Assembly: GCA_007922195.1 (NCBI GenBank)
Contig: ML681967.1
Coordinates: 8,861,712-8,925,711 of the forward strand
Direction: 5' to 3'
Source of the DNA: Podocnemis expansa
Lineage: Eukaryota > Chordata > Testudines > Podocnemididae
Length of the DNA: 64,000 nucleotides
The notes under the pieces were generated by a model. It saw only the letters and a list, made by a program, of their open reading frames with translations, made no database searches and was not told the DNA's origin. The stretch's first letter is position 1. Every line of letters begins with the position of its first letter. This document shows positions 52,740-63,900 of this stretch, one piece after another. Position numbers and translations under genes: made by a program.

Positions 52740-53260
52740 GGGCATGGGCATTGCTACCCCAAAAAAGCATTCAGGGTCCAGGCCCATCCCCACGCCCCAC
52801 ATGCTGGTCACACATACCCTGCCCTGATCTGGTTCTGGGCCCAATACGGCTCACCGGCTCTGATTTCCCCAGCCAGGGGCTGGATTTGGCTCCTGCTGCC
52901 ACTGGCCCCAGGTCCCCTGCTGTGGCTGGGATGGGGGCTGGGGCTGGATCTGGTTCCTGCCGCTGCCACTGGTGGCCCCAGGTTCCCAGGGCCCTGGGTT
53001 CCCAGCTGGTGTTGGGGACCGATTCTGCCACCATCAGCAGCCCAGCCCTAGGTCCCCAGCTGGGGTTGGCACCAGATCCTGCTTCTAGTGGTGGCCTGGG
53101 GCTGGGGCCAGATCAGGCTCCTGCTGCTGCCATCAGGAGTCTGTCCCAGGGTGCCTGGCCAGGGTCAGGGTTGGAAGGATCCTGCCACAGCTGGTGGCCC
53201 GGCTTCAGGACTGCCCTGAGCTTCCCCCATCTAGGACTCGGGGTTTGTGCCTTCTGTACC
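52740..53260. repeat. GC-rich degenerate tandem repeat
   Basis: Recurring words such as ccccaggtcccc, ggctggggctgg, gatctggttcctgc and cagatcctgctt at roughly 50-70 bp spacing suggest a diverged minisatellite. The 253-codon plus-strand frame crossing it (52,718-53,479) is Pro/Gly/Ser-rich and explained by composition; it is not called a gene. Confidence 0.5.
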
Positions 53261-54807
53261 CAACACCAGCAACACCCATGCCTCTGGGCAAAGTCTTCTG
53301 TGTTTCTTTTTCTCTTCTTCCTTTTGCAATACGGAGTAGATGCAAATTGCTATATAGATTCAAAAGTGCAATGCAGGGAGACTCTAAGGTGGCTATTTCC
53401 AACTACCAGTGCAACATGGGCTTTCTGGAAAGCTGTATTTATCTTGGAGGCCAGTCTGCCATCAGTCACAGTGGTGTAAATCCAAATTAATGTCAGTGAA
53501 TTTACTCCAGATTTATAGTGGAGTAATTTGAGGTCTGAATTTGTCTTTAAGAGGTGTCTCTTTTTTGCTCATTTTTCAGTCAGGTGGTTGAGATGGCACC
53601 AGAGGTGTACAATGCTTCCAGTACAGCAGACTGAAGAGCTGAGATACGTGGCAGATAGAAGAGAAAATGGTATTAGGGTTAAGTGGAAGAGAGAAGTAGA
53701 TGCTGAGGTAGTGGAGTTTTGGTGGGATTGAGGGCATTGGGACAGAGTCCAGATTTCATAAAGTTGTGACAGATACTGATTAACAAACCAGAACAACGAC
53801 AGGACTGTTGATAAGTTCCTTCTGGGTACTACAGCATAGGTGATCAGAACATGAGAGCCAAGGATTGAACAAATTTCTTGCTTTATTAAAAGTGAATTTT
53901 GTGTTAGTGTCAGATGCCAGACTGGCAAATGTCTTTGGAGATGAGACATGAGTGATGGTGATGCCAGCTTCCTTTAGAATGTCCCACTTCTTCTAGGGCT
54001 GACAAAATAGTTCAGTTTCCGTGGTCATTCATTCCTCGGGTTATTGGCTAAAACTGCCTCACATGATAGGGGTCAGTGTCCGGAACACAAAAACCCACAA
54101 TCCAAGAATGAGATTGACCCCAGGAGCTCATCTCATAGAGTCTACCATAGCACTGTCAGATAACAGGAACATTCAGTGTGAAATCTTGGCTCCATTGAAG
54201 TCAATGAGAATTTTGCCATGGTTTCACCTCCAGCCTCAACCCAAACAAGCTACAAATCAGCAATTCATAGTCTAGTTGAAAAATGCCTCTGCAATCAGTC
54301 CCAAGAGACTTCTGTTCCTTTCTGCCATCGTTCTGCAGTTTCACAGAGGAATCCATATACAGACTCCCCTGGAAGCATTTAGAGATGTGTTATAAAAGCT
54401 AAAATGAATAATATTTGTTGAAATTAAACAATACTTGCACTGTTACACTCTCTCTACCGTATGGCATTGCTGTTTCTCTGTTGTGGGTTTGTTGTTTGAT
54501 ACTCCCAAGCAGAGACCCAGGCTGATGATAGAAAGTATTTGCTTTGCCATTGAAAACACTGGATGCTGAAGAATTTCACATTAGATGTAAAGTCGGTCTC
54601 CCAATTAAAAATAACATTTTGGTTAATTTACAGAAGCCTTCAAAATTGCTACGTTAAGCAGATGAGTTTTTTAAATGATGGAATTTACCTTTAATTTGAA
54701 TTTTTCTGTTTTTTAATGGTGAAATCTTTCAGTGTTTTGCCTGATCAAGGGCTAAATCTTGACCCTCCTCTCCCCAGTGTAAAATTCAAAGGGGAAGGAA
54801 GAGTGCC
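53261..54807. other. No gene; weak repeat traces
   Basis: The segment at about 54,178-54,240 (tggctccattgaagtcaatg then agaattttgccatggtttca) resembles a common interspersed reptile/bird repeat. The rest is unclassified. Confidence 0.35.
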
Positions 54808-54890
54808 TTTGTGGTTAAGCCACTGCACTGGGACTCGTGATGCCTAGAAAAATGGGATTCTGCTCTGAGTCTTCTAGCTTGTACTATAAT
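54808..54890 (+). mobile_element. MIR-type SINE head, decayed
   Basis: The text tttgtggttaagccactgca then ctgggactcgtgatgcc looks like the tRNA-derived head (A-box side) of a MIR-type SINE (gtggataagagcactggactgggac order). No 3' core is visible. Confidence 0.45.
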
Positions 54891-55067
54891 CATTGCCTTC
54901 AATGTGGCTTTCACATGCCTTAAGGCAAGAGGATCTGGCACCAAATTACAATTTGGTGATTTCCTGTTTGGCAAAGGCATTGTATAGCTGCCTGTACCCA
55001 GTTCCTTTTGTTTTTATTGTAATAAGTAACTGTATCAGTGTCACATGGTGGGAAGGAGAAGGAGACT

Positions 55068-55352
55068 CAGGGCTAGTCCACAGTTAAAATCTACTGCAGC
55101 ACAGCAGTATCAATACCGCTGTGGCACTGTAAGAACACTTCTATAGCTGACCAGAGAAAGAGCTGTCCTACCAACATAATTAAACCACCTAAACGGCAGT
55201 AGCTATGTCAGAGGAAAGCATCACCTACCCACACAGCACTGTCCACACAAGCGCTTATGCCAGTAAAACTTCTGTCTCTCAGGGGTGGTTTTTTTCCACA
55301 CCCTAAGCAATGACAGTTTTGCTGTAATAAGTACCAATATAGACAAGGCCTG
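55068..55352. mobile_element. MITE with CAGG...CCTG inverted ends
   Basis: The left end CAGGGCTAGTCCACAG and the right end TATAGACAAGGCCTG are imperfect complements. No matching 8-bp flanks were seen, so the superfamily is undecided. The interior has no protein frame. Confidence 0.5.
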
Positions 55353-55810
55353 AACGGTGTTGCTGTGCCAATGAGTCAAGTGACCTTTTGTCTCTGGGCT
55401 TGACAGTGTAATCAAGGCAATTGCAGTGGTATAATGTAAGGTGTGAATTTAAACCAATATGGTTGCCTAAATATAGGCTCAGTGGGTATCTGAACATGCT
55501 TGTTCTGGAGTGAGAGCATCTGATTTTGTTTTTGTTTAAGTCTATTAGGTACAAGTTCAGATGAAGTGAAACAAGCCATTTTTGATATTCAAATGTTCAC
55601 ATCCCCTTGGCAATGGTTTTACTATATCCATTTTAAAACCAATTCTAGTTACAGTGGTGCAAGCCCTATGTCTGGGTCTTTTGCCTGGGAGCAGGGGGAC
55701 ACTCACTTTATATCATGTTGTACCCCTGATACTGCAGACTTCTAGAAGCTAGGAGCACAGATCTTCCTGCTCCTTGGGCCCAAGCAGAAGACCTATCCAC
55801 CACCTAAGCT
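55353..55810. other. No gene or recognised repeat
   Basis: Unclassified non-coding DNA. Confidence 0.35.
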
Positions 55811-56530
55811 CGATAGATTTATAGACCTCATGGCCAAGAAGACATCATTATGATCGCACAGTCTGATCTTTGGCATAATTCAGGCCAGAAGCCCTCCCTC
55901 GATTATTCCTGCAGCAAGCTCTTAAATTCTAGTTGACCTACAGCATACTTTTAGGAAGACATTCAGTCTTGATTTAAAGACTTCAAATGATGGAAAATCC
56001 ATCACAGCCTTAGGTGAGCTGTTTCAATGGTTAATTACCTTATCGATAAAAAAAAAATTGGACCTTATTTCTAGTCTGAATTTGTATAGTTTCAAGTTTC
56101 AGGTGCTGGATCTCGTTATGCCTTTGTCTGCTAGATTAAAGGACTTCCTCTTATCAGAAGACTTCTCCCAGTGTAGGTACGTATAGTCTGTGATCAAGTA
56201 GCTTCTTGATCAAACTAAATAGAGCAAACTCTTAAAATCTCTTAGTGTAAGGCAAGTTTTCCAGACACTGAAATACTCGTGCAGCACTGTTCAGAACCCT
56301 TTCCAGTTTACGACATCCTTTTTGACATGTGGACAGAAGTGGATGCAGTATTTCAGTAATTATCTCACTCATGCCATATACAATGGGAATGACACTTCCC
56401 CACTTCTACTTGATTTTCCCCAATTATACATTCAAGAATCACATTTACTTTCTCAGCCCTGGCATCACTCTCCTGGCTATCCACTATGATCCTAAATCCA
56501 TTTCTGAATCAATGCTTTCCAAAATCCAGT
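55811..56530 (-). mobile_element. CR1 LINE 3' fragment, minus strand, about 720 bp
   Basis: Starts cgatagatttatagacctca (complement of the CR1 terminal region). It continues through gattttaaagacttc-like text, gatggaaaatccatcacagc, tctagtctgaatttgtatag, tttgtctgctagattaaagg and tatccactatgatcctaaat, the usual order of the reptile CR1 3' end and late RT region read backwards. No intact frame remains. Confidence 0.75.
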
Positions 56531-57761
56531 CCTTCTTCCTTCCTTACTTCCTTGGAGAATCACCTCTCCTCAGTCTCAGCCTAAAATCAGCCAGCTCCCA
56601 GTCCTGTCTACTGTAGCTTCCAGCTGCCTGGAGGATGATCATTGTGCTGGACACTTGCTACAGGTGACTACTCTTCTGGGATGGCTTAAAACATAAACTA
56701 GAAATGTTGCCATTCTGGGTGCCATATGTCAGGGGGTGTGGCATGATGCTAATAACAGCTCCACTTTAGCTGCACACTTGGAGCCTGTCCCCAAAGGAGG
56801 GGCATGTTCAGGACTGCATGGCCAAAAGACATGTCTCCCACCGTGCCACACAAAGGGAGAAATGGAATGGAGAAAAGATAGAAACCGTGTTTTATTAGCT
56901 TGTTGAGGTGACAGTTAGGGGAATAAAAAGTTGATTATTCAGGCCACAATTATACTCTGTGCTGACTTTGGGTAGGTCTACACTGCCTGCCCTTTGGCAG
57001 CAGTTGAACATAGATACACAAGTTACCTAAAATAACTTGCATATCCACATCCAGCTTCTCTACTCCCAGCACATCCACTATGCTGAGTCAAAGGGAGCGG
57101 GCCTCCCTTCAACTCAGTGCTACCCACTTGATGGGGTGGTGTTCTGGGATCAAACTTCCTGACCAGCTGAGTGGTCTTCACAAACCCAAGCAGTCAATCC
57201 GGAAGTTCAAACTGATGGTGGCAAATTTGCCACTGTCAGTGAAGACCTGCCCGTTTTTCCTGTCCATGAAGGAAGGATTCCTTTCAGCTGCTAGAAATCT
57301 TCCCAAAGACATTGATTTACTAACTGTCAGGAATAGGAGGGTTCACAGCTAACATCAATCAGGATAGCTCACTAGTTCAAACATCTGTTTGTTTTAGCAA
57401 GTTATGTTCTTGAGCATAGGTTTCTAAATATAGAGTCTTGTGAAGTTTTATTTTATGAGCAGTCACTTGTTGAATTTACATTTTTTGTTTTTCATCTCTG
57501 AGCTTCCGGACCAGAGCCTGGCACGCAGGACAGCCTTCTTGGCTGTCTGACTAAACTCTCCCATAGACAGCTTTTGGGAAAACAGTACGATTATTGTTTC
57601 ATTCTCTCTCCCCCTCCCACCAGTTATTTTGTTTCAAAAACACTTTGAAGAAAGCCCAACCACTGTGTCAGATGCAACTCCTAAGGAGCTAAGAACTTAG
57701 GGCAAAATTCTGATCTCATTTACACCTAAGTAAAGTCTGACTTTATTCCAGATTTAAGCAG
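56531..57761. other. No gene; possible MITE end near 56,965
   Basis: The text gggtaggtctacactgcctg at about 56,971 resembles the terminal motif of the palindromic MITEs. A second end was not found. The rest is unclassified. Confidence 0.35.
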
Positions 57762-57796
57762 GTGTTGTATGAGAATTACAGTGTTGTATGAGAATT
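57762..57796. repeat. Tandem duplication of about 19 bp
   Basis: gtgttgtatgagaattaca is followed directly by gtgttgtatgagaatt. Confidence 0.85.
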
Positions 57797-58270
57797 TGGT
57801 CATTCACCATTTATAGATGGAGTTCTTAACAAACACTGAATGGAGCAAATACTTCTAATAAATGTCCCACTCTGATTTGATTCCAGGCTAGGATTCCTAG
57901 GTTGTTGCATGTCAAGATGGAGGCACATTGAAAGAACTAGTGGTAAATATGCAATGCTTGCAAAGTACCCGCTTCTTTTCTCTCTGGGGATTTATGCAGT
58001 GCTTTTTGTGACGCTGGCAGACCAGGTGTCAGCTCATGCCAAGGCCCCAGGCCTCGCTAAATACTGACAAATGCACAGCTGGAAACCAATCTGGCTCACC
58101 AGTGGGTTAGTATAGTTAAAATAGATACTGGATGTATAAGAATGTGTTCAGTGTGTAGACTTCATGGAATACTTGTAGGTTGCTGCATGTATTAATCTTG
58201 CTCATAATATCTGTGTCCCATGGTAGAAAAATAATGTTTAAATGTTTGCTCTGTAACTTCAAAATGTTTG
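57797..58270. other. No gene or recognised repeat
   Basis: Unclassified non-coding DNA between the tandem duplication and the MITE. Confidence 0.35.
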
Positions 58271-58483
58271 CTAAGAACATGTCTACATGTACATCTGGTG
58301 AAGATGCTCTGTGCTGATGGGAGAGTGGTCTCCTGTTGGCATAAAAACCACCCACATGATAGACATAAGCTGTGCACACTAGTCTTTATGTTTCCATAAC
58401 TTTTGTCACTTAGGGGGTGAAATATTCATACCCCTGAGCAACATAAGTTTTGCTGACATAGGTTGTAGTGTAGACATAGCCTA
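58271..58483. mobile_element. Palindromic MITE copy
   Basis: The left end aagaacatgtctacatgtac and right end gtagtgtagacatagccta are complementary. The interior shares gtgctgatgggagag, ctcctgttggcataaa and the cacttagggggtgaaatatt / tcatacccctgagcaacata pair with the copies at 1-590 and 3,150-3,515. Confidence 0.6.
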
Positions 58484-59039
58484 GGACTGCAAATCCTCCA
58501 AAGTTAGGGGAGAAGCATTGCCCGTTGTGAAATACTAGCTCATCACAAGAGGTGTTACCTCCTCCCCAACAAAGGTGACGCATGCCATTGGGCAAAAGAC
58601 TGTCAATTGCTTTCCCCCAGGGCTGTCCCTGCAGGTGGGGGGGACGGGCCAGAGTCAGTCGGCCTGTGGGGGCCCCATGGTCTTCCCTGCACTGGAAGGA
58701 GGCAGGGCAGTCCAGCTCAGAGGCTGAGCCCTCGCTCCCTCCCTTCTCTCTTGGGCTGGCTGCTCTCCATCCTGGGGGCAGGACGTGTCAGCCCAGGGAC
58801 CAGGTTCCTCTTTTCCCACCCTGCTCCTTGCCTTCAACTTGCTGCTAAAGGCAATAGGATGGGGGTGAAGGCAGCATGGCATGGGGGGGGCAGCAATGTG
58901 GGCTTTGTGCTGCTCTGCTCGCAGCAGGCTAGTGTGGGGCCTGTGGAACCATGGGGCCCAAGGCAGTCACTTATCTCTCCAAGGATGGGCCTGGCTTCCT
59001 GAATGCCCCTGAAGAAGGCATGTGCACAGATCTTTGTCC
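58484..59039. other. GC-rich stretch, no gene
   Basis: About 58,610-59,000 is rich in ggggg/ccccc tracts and carries overlapping open frames of 75-131 codons on both strands with no family resemblance. It is judged non-coding. Confidence 0.4.
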
Positions 59040-59900
59040 CATCCCAGCTTGAATGCAGGGGGGAGGGTATAAAAATGCCTATTGAAGATAAATTGTTATT
59101 CCTAAGCTGCCTGAACTCAGAAGGGTCAGGAGTTCTGAGCATAAGCAAGGAATCTCCAGTGGTTTAGCTTGGGTTACCCTTTAGGGACTTATAGCAGTTA
59201 CTCTCAGGGGTTAAAGTAAGCCAGAATGCCCCAGAAAGGGGCCAGAGTTCCAGGGGCCAAAAAAAGAAAAATTGAGTGGAACACATGTTTCACTTTGGCC
59301 TGGCCCAGGAGCTGTGGCCAGGCTGAGCTAAGGTGGGGTAGGGAAGGGAGGTTGGGGAATCAGTGGTTGGGCCAGAGATTAGGAGTGTTCCGGGGCCTGT
59401 CAGATTATACTTTAACTACTGGTTACTCTCTTTTTTTGGAACTTAAGATGCTGTCTCCATTTGTATGTATACCTTTTCTTGCTTTAACCTTGTAAATAAC
59501 TCTGTTTCTGTTTCCTAGTTAATAAGGCATTACTTAGCTTATTACAAGATTGGCAACAAGCATTGGTTTTGGTATGAGATCTCAAGTACAGTTTATCTAC
59601 AGTAAATGACTGGTCTTTTGGGACTGGAAGTAATCTGAACATTGTGATTTTTCACTGTCAGTGACCATCTATCACAATGTCCAGCTTGCCTTGGTGGAAA
59701 GATAGAATGCCAAAGGGGACTCTCTGTGACCTTGTGGTACAACTGCTATGGTTCTTTAGGAGTTCACATCTGTTAATGGGTTGGTGGAATTTAATTATAT
59801 AACATACAACCAGTTTGGGGGTTTTGCCCAGTTTCTTGACAGTCTGCTCTGAGGTTGGCGCGCATGGCTGTAAGCCACTCCGGGCAGCATGATATTTGTC
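59040..59900 (+). mobile_element. Probable LTR or other interspersed repeat, split by a hAT element
   Basis: Text on both sides of the hAT insertion reads as one continuous unit once a single gttactct is kept. It contains taaccttgtaaataactctg, tcctagttaataaggcatta, tgaccatctatcacaatgtc and aggagttcacatctgttaat, which I recall from repeated turtle DNA. Ends and target duplication were not found. Confidence 0.4.
59205..59421. mobile_element. hAT-type miniature element (217 bp), perfect 8-bp TSD
   Basis: Ends CAGGGGTTAAAGTAAG and ATACTTTAACTACTG. Perfect duplications GTTACTCT lie at 59,197-59,204 and 59,422-59,429. The interior (gaatgccccagaaaggggcc, gtggccaggctgagct) is GC-rich and non-coding. 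It is the same family as the fragment at about 46,609. Confidence 0.87.
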
Positions 59901-61339
59901 ATCATAATCTTTGAGGTCCTCTGTGAGGTCTAGCTATTACAGTCAGTCCCATGGTTTTATGCATTTTACTAAGAACTAGAAAAATAATTAAGTACACAAA
60001 CAGAAATATACATTCTTCACAAAAGTGTCTTAGATGTCATATTGGTTCCAGGCAAAGGATTTTTTTGTTTTGTTTTGTTTCTAGCTATTCTCTTTCTTCA
60101 GTTGTGTGCAGTTATTCTCCAATTCAGCTTCACATGGTGATCAATGGAACAGAACTGATGCAATTGCTCCAAGAAGAGCTTTTAGTCAGTAGAGTCTAAT
60201 TAAAGGAATCCCCTTTTTTTGTTCAGAAAGAAATCCCCACTCAGAGTCCATTCTTTCTTTTTCCACATCTGATGAAAATATATAGAATAACTTGCTATTC
60301 TGATGGAGACAGAGGTCTGAAAGATCCTTTGAGCAGCTATATCCAACTTTGTATAGGAGTAGGAACCAGCTAGAGCTTATTTCTCATGTGAGCTCGTATC
60401 CCTTCCATGCTAGCCCTACTCCTTCCAACCATGTCTCCAAAGTGCAGCATTATGGTCTTTGGCATTATGGCTTGTCTATTCTATACTGCTTCTTTTCCTG
60501 TGCTCATCTCCATGGTATCTGAGTGCCTTCCAGTAGTGTGTTCAATGACGTGACTCTCAGTGGTCACGTGTTGTTTGTTCAGTGTCTAGTTCCAGGAGCA
60601 TTGTTATTGCAAATCCCACCTAGGATATCTAGGCAGGAGGCAATCTCTGAACAGGGTAAGGAGCAAAAGAGGCTACTGTATTTCCATGTGCCCAGTTTCT
60701 CCTGGGGGGGGAAGGGGAGGGAGCGGAATTGTTGCTACGGCAGCTCGGCTGCTAAGTTACCCTTGAAGAACTAAAAGCTACAACAATTAAAGGAATAAAA
60801 TTCCTCTGTGCAAAACTCATTTTTTCAAAAGACAGCAAGTAAAAGGCTGCTTGAGTGGAATAAACCAATTTGAAAGTTTATTTTTATTTTTATTTTACTT
60901 TTTTTTTAAAAAAATGATGCAGTGGAGATTTTTTTTTAAAGGATCAGGCAATTAACCTGCACTGAGAGAACACTTCCCAGCATGGAGTGCCACTGCCTCC
61001 GCAGACCTCCCGCCAAGGTCTATTCATGACTTGGCAGCGCTGGCATGAATAGGCTCAAGGGATCCCAGGAAGGTCATGCTGGAAATGATAGCATGGCCCA
61101 CCACTCCAAAAGAGGGAGATTGGTATTCTTCTCCACCGTCATGACAGGATTATTTTCTCCCAACCCCTAGCCCCCACCAAGTAATGGTATGCTCCAGCTT
61201 TCCCACACCTTTTCTCTCCGTTTTTCACTCTGCAACAGTGAGAAGAGTGGAGCTGGAATAGCCAACTACAGCCCCCACTGATGACTTCTCCCCCTGCAAA
61301 TAGTCATCTATAGCACCACCCTTTCTCTGTGCAATAACA
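59901..61339. other. No gene or recognised repeat
   Basis: Unclassified, with T-rich simple tracts near 60,059-60,080 and 60,876-60,945. Confidence 0.35.
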
Positions 61340-61500
61340 ACTTAAAGCTCTTTGTGCCGAGCTCTGGGGCCACTCCCACATTGTGGAATGAACTGCCCCA
61401 GGAATCAAGGATCATCACAAACTGTACCACCTTCTGCTCCAGATGCCAGGTGCACTCCTCCAACCTGCTTTCTCTAACAAACAGAGAGCAATGCAGGTCC
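61340..61500 (+). mobile_element. L2-like LINE relic (end of RT protein)
   Basis: The plus-strand frame gives SGATPTLWNELPQESRII followed by further readable residues, resembling the LWNSLP segment near the C-terminus of L2/CR1-group proteins. It is short and decayed. Confidence 0.45.
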
Positions 61501-62590
61501 CTTTCATAATACACCCTACCAAAACAAAGCATTCCAGTGCACACACAATTCTCCTTCTGGGGAGAAGGTAAGAGAAAGAATGTCATGCTTGACAAACATT
61601 AGGTTGCTTAATGCTGTACAGCAAGGTGCTTGCATACCTTGATGATACTTCTGGTGTAAGAACCTGAGTAGAATAGAACCATGTATAACTCCCAGGATAA
61701 CCATGGAGAGCCACCCTATAAATAACCATCTATAACAGCCCAGGGTAACAGCCTCTCACCCCACCTTCTGTGGTGAACTCTGTGAAGAGCTTTGCTGAAG
61801 ACTCACTGAGTGGAGATATTGGTTACTGCCCCAAACTTGCCACTGGGTACAATAAGACATGTCCCTACAGGTTCTTCCTCTCAAACATCCCCAGAGAGCA
61901 AGTGCCCCTTCCTTATCCCCACTGGCTCTTTCCTCTGTCATATCACCTGAGCTGGCTTTATCTGCAGCTCCTAAACCTGTCAGTGCTGCTGTTCTGAGTC
62001 AGAGAAGCTTTTAAATCCTAGTGCAAAATGAGACTCCTACAGCAGTAAACAGAGTGATCACATACCTGCTTTGAAGTTAGCATTTAAATAACCTCGAGGG
62101 CTTCACTAATGCAGGGGAATGAGGAAAAGGAAATAATTTCCTCCTTCTCCCTACTCCTCTCTCAGAGGCAGGAAAATGAAAATGAATCCCTAGGCAGGAT
62201 CAGGACACTGGTTTTCATGGAGCTGCATCGAAGATGAATGACTTTCACTTATGGCTTAGTTAATGAGTCAGCATATATTCATTCATGGACACAATTTATT
62301 AACCCATAAACACTGCAGATGACAGTGTCATCACTGTGATAAAGTTGTTTTCATTAGCTATATAATTTGTAAGGCAGCTGCTGCTGTGATGGGGACTCAG
62401 TGGATGTGCTTGCCCCTCTGTGGTTGCCTTGGTATTGGGAAGGGAGGAGGAAGTGCCAGGAGAGAGGGAGGAGCTGACACAGCTCAGTCTGTAGAAGAAT
62501 AGGGCTGGCTTCCATGATGTTTTCTGCTGGCTCGCATCCCTGCAGGCTGTTGTTAGCAAACCAGGAACAGGGAGCTGAGTACAGGGGAAG
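61501..62590. other. No gene or recognised repeat
   Basis: Unclassified non-coding DNA. Confidence 0.35.
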
Positions 62591-62800
62591 AAAAAAAAAA
62601 AACCAAGGAGTTGTGTGGCACTTTAAGACTAACAGATTTATTTTTTGCATAAGCTTTCATGGGGAAAATCCCACTTCATCACATGCTTCAAAGATGGGTG
62701 AACTTACAGAATGGAATGAAAATAAATGCAAGGGGATGTAAAACATAGGATCAGGTCATACAGTAACAGCAAATCAGAGCAGTTGTTAGGTTCAAACCAT
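62591..62800 (+). mobile_element. Fold-back SINE-like element, left arm plus internal segment
   Basis: An A-rich run is followed by the arm aaccaaggagttgtgtggca, then gactaacagatttatttttt and tgcataagctttcatgggga, nearly identical to 29,441-29,530. Beyond gcttcaaagatgggtgaact the text enters an internal segment absent from short copies. The matching right arm is not found. The right limit is approximate. Confidence 0.65.
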
Positions 62801-63307
62801 GGGAAGCCTGAAGTCAAATTACCTTTTGTAATGGGAAAAGAACGCATAGTCTTGATTAAGTCCTGCCTTCATAGAATTCAGCTTGCATAAGAGCCTTTGG
62901 GTCAGGCCTATGGCTTTGCATCAGGCACTTGTCCTGAAAAGAGAGAGCAACAGTGTAATATCCAACCAGTACCCAACAGCATCTGAGGGATACTCAGAGT
63001 TGCCCTGGAGAGGGGCTTGTCCTGCACTGGACAGATAGCTGCCATTCCACTGTGGATGGCAGCATGGCAGAGTCCTGAGATTATGGCACAGTCTCGTCTG
63101 TCTCTTGGGTTCAGCAGTTACTAAACATAAGTAGGCACCCTGTGGCTGCACAGAGCTCCATGGGCAGCACATCTAGTGGTCTGTTCATTTATGATGTGCC
63201 ACAGGAGGCTGGGGGAATCACACAGTGCTGGAAGGACTCAGGGAAGAGGAGACCCCAGGGGGTCTCTTTAGGAACATTAACAATTACTATTATTATTGAT
63301 GACAAGT

Positions 63308-63360
63308 TCCAAAGGGGTAGCCATGTCAATCTGGTTCACCAAAACAATTACAGCAGTCCT
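63308..63360 (-). mobile_element. Fold-back SINE-like element, tail only, minus strand
   Basis: gttccaaaggggtagccatg then tcaatctggttcaccaaaac and a cagcagtcctgag remnant is the complement of the family tail. Confidence 0.6.
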
Positions 63361-63379
63361 GAGAGACCCCAAGGCAGGA

Positions 63380-63900
63380 GTGTCACTCCAAAAAGAAAGT
63401 GATTCAGGGCACAGACCCCTGCTGAGCCCCACTCCTGGGGTCTTCCAGAGATGCCCCTGCCACTCCTGGGGCCCCACTTCTGCGCTCCTCGCCTGTGAGC
63501 CACTCCTCCTCCACTGCCCTGCCACCCCCCATTGCTCCTGGTCCCCCACCACCTCCAGCCTCCATGCTGCTCCCAGGGCCCCACTCCCATGGTGCCCAGC
63601 CTCTGCACCACACCCTGAGCCCTGCTCCTGGGATGCTGGCCTCCATGCCGCTTTGGTGCTGCTCCAGGTCCCCCCACTCCTCTGGTGCTGCTCTTGGGCC
63701 CACTGCCACACCAGCACTGCTCCAGATCCCCCACCTTCCCCCCTGTCCTCCTGGCCCTGTAGTCCCAGCCCCACATCCAACTCCTGAGACCGCCCTCCCC
63801 CCAGTACTTACCTGTACTGTAGTGCGGGAGCCTCCAGATGCTGACTGCAGCTGGTTTCTGTCTCCCACCTTGCCCCTCCCTAGGCTACATGCCTAGGAGC
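63380..63900. repeat. GC-rich degenerate tandem repeat
   Basis: Recurring cactcctggggccccact, gctcctgg and ctccatgctgct words across about 500 bp produce overlapping open frames of 133-167 codons on both strands, all Pro/Gly/Ser-rich. Read as a diverged minisatellite or the interior of a GC-rich element, not as a gene. Confidence 0.45.

Noticed and set aside
52718..53479. 253-codon plus-strand open frame as a gene
   Set aside because: It crosses a GC-rich diverged tandem repeat, is Pro/Gly/Ser-rich, has overlapping frames on both strands and no splice or domain context.
63277..63896. Overlapping open frames of 133-167 codons on both strands
   Set aside because: These are produced by repeated GC-rich words with few stop codons; the opposite strand is equally open.
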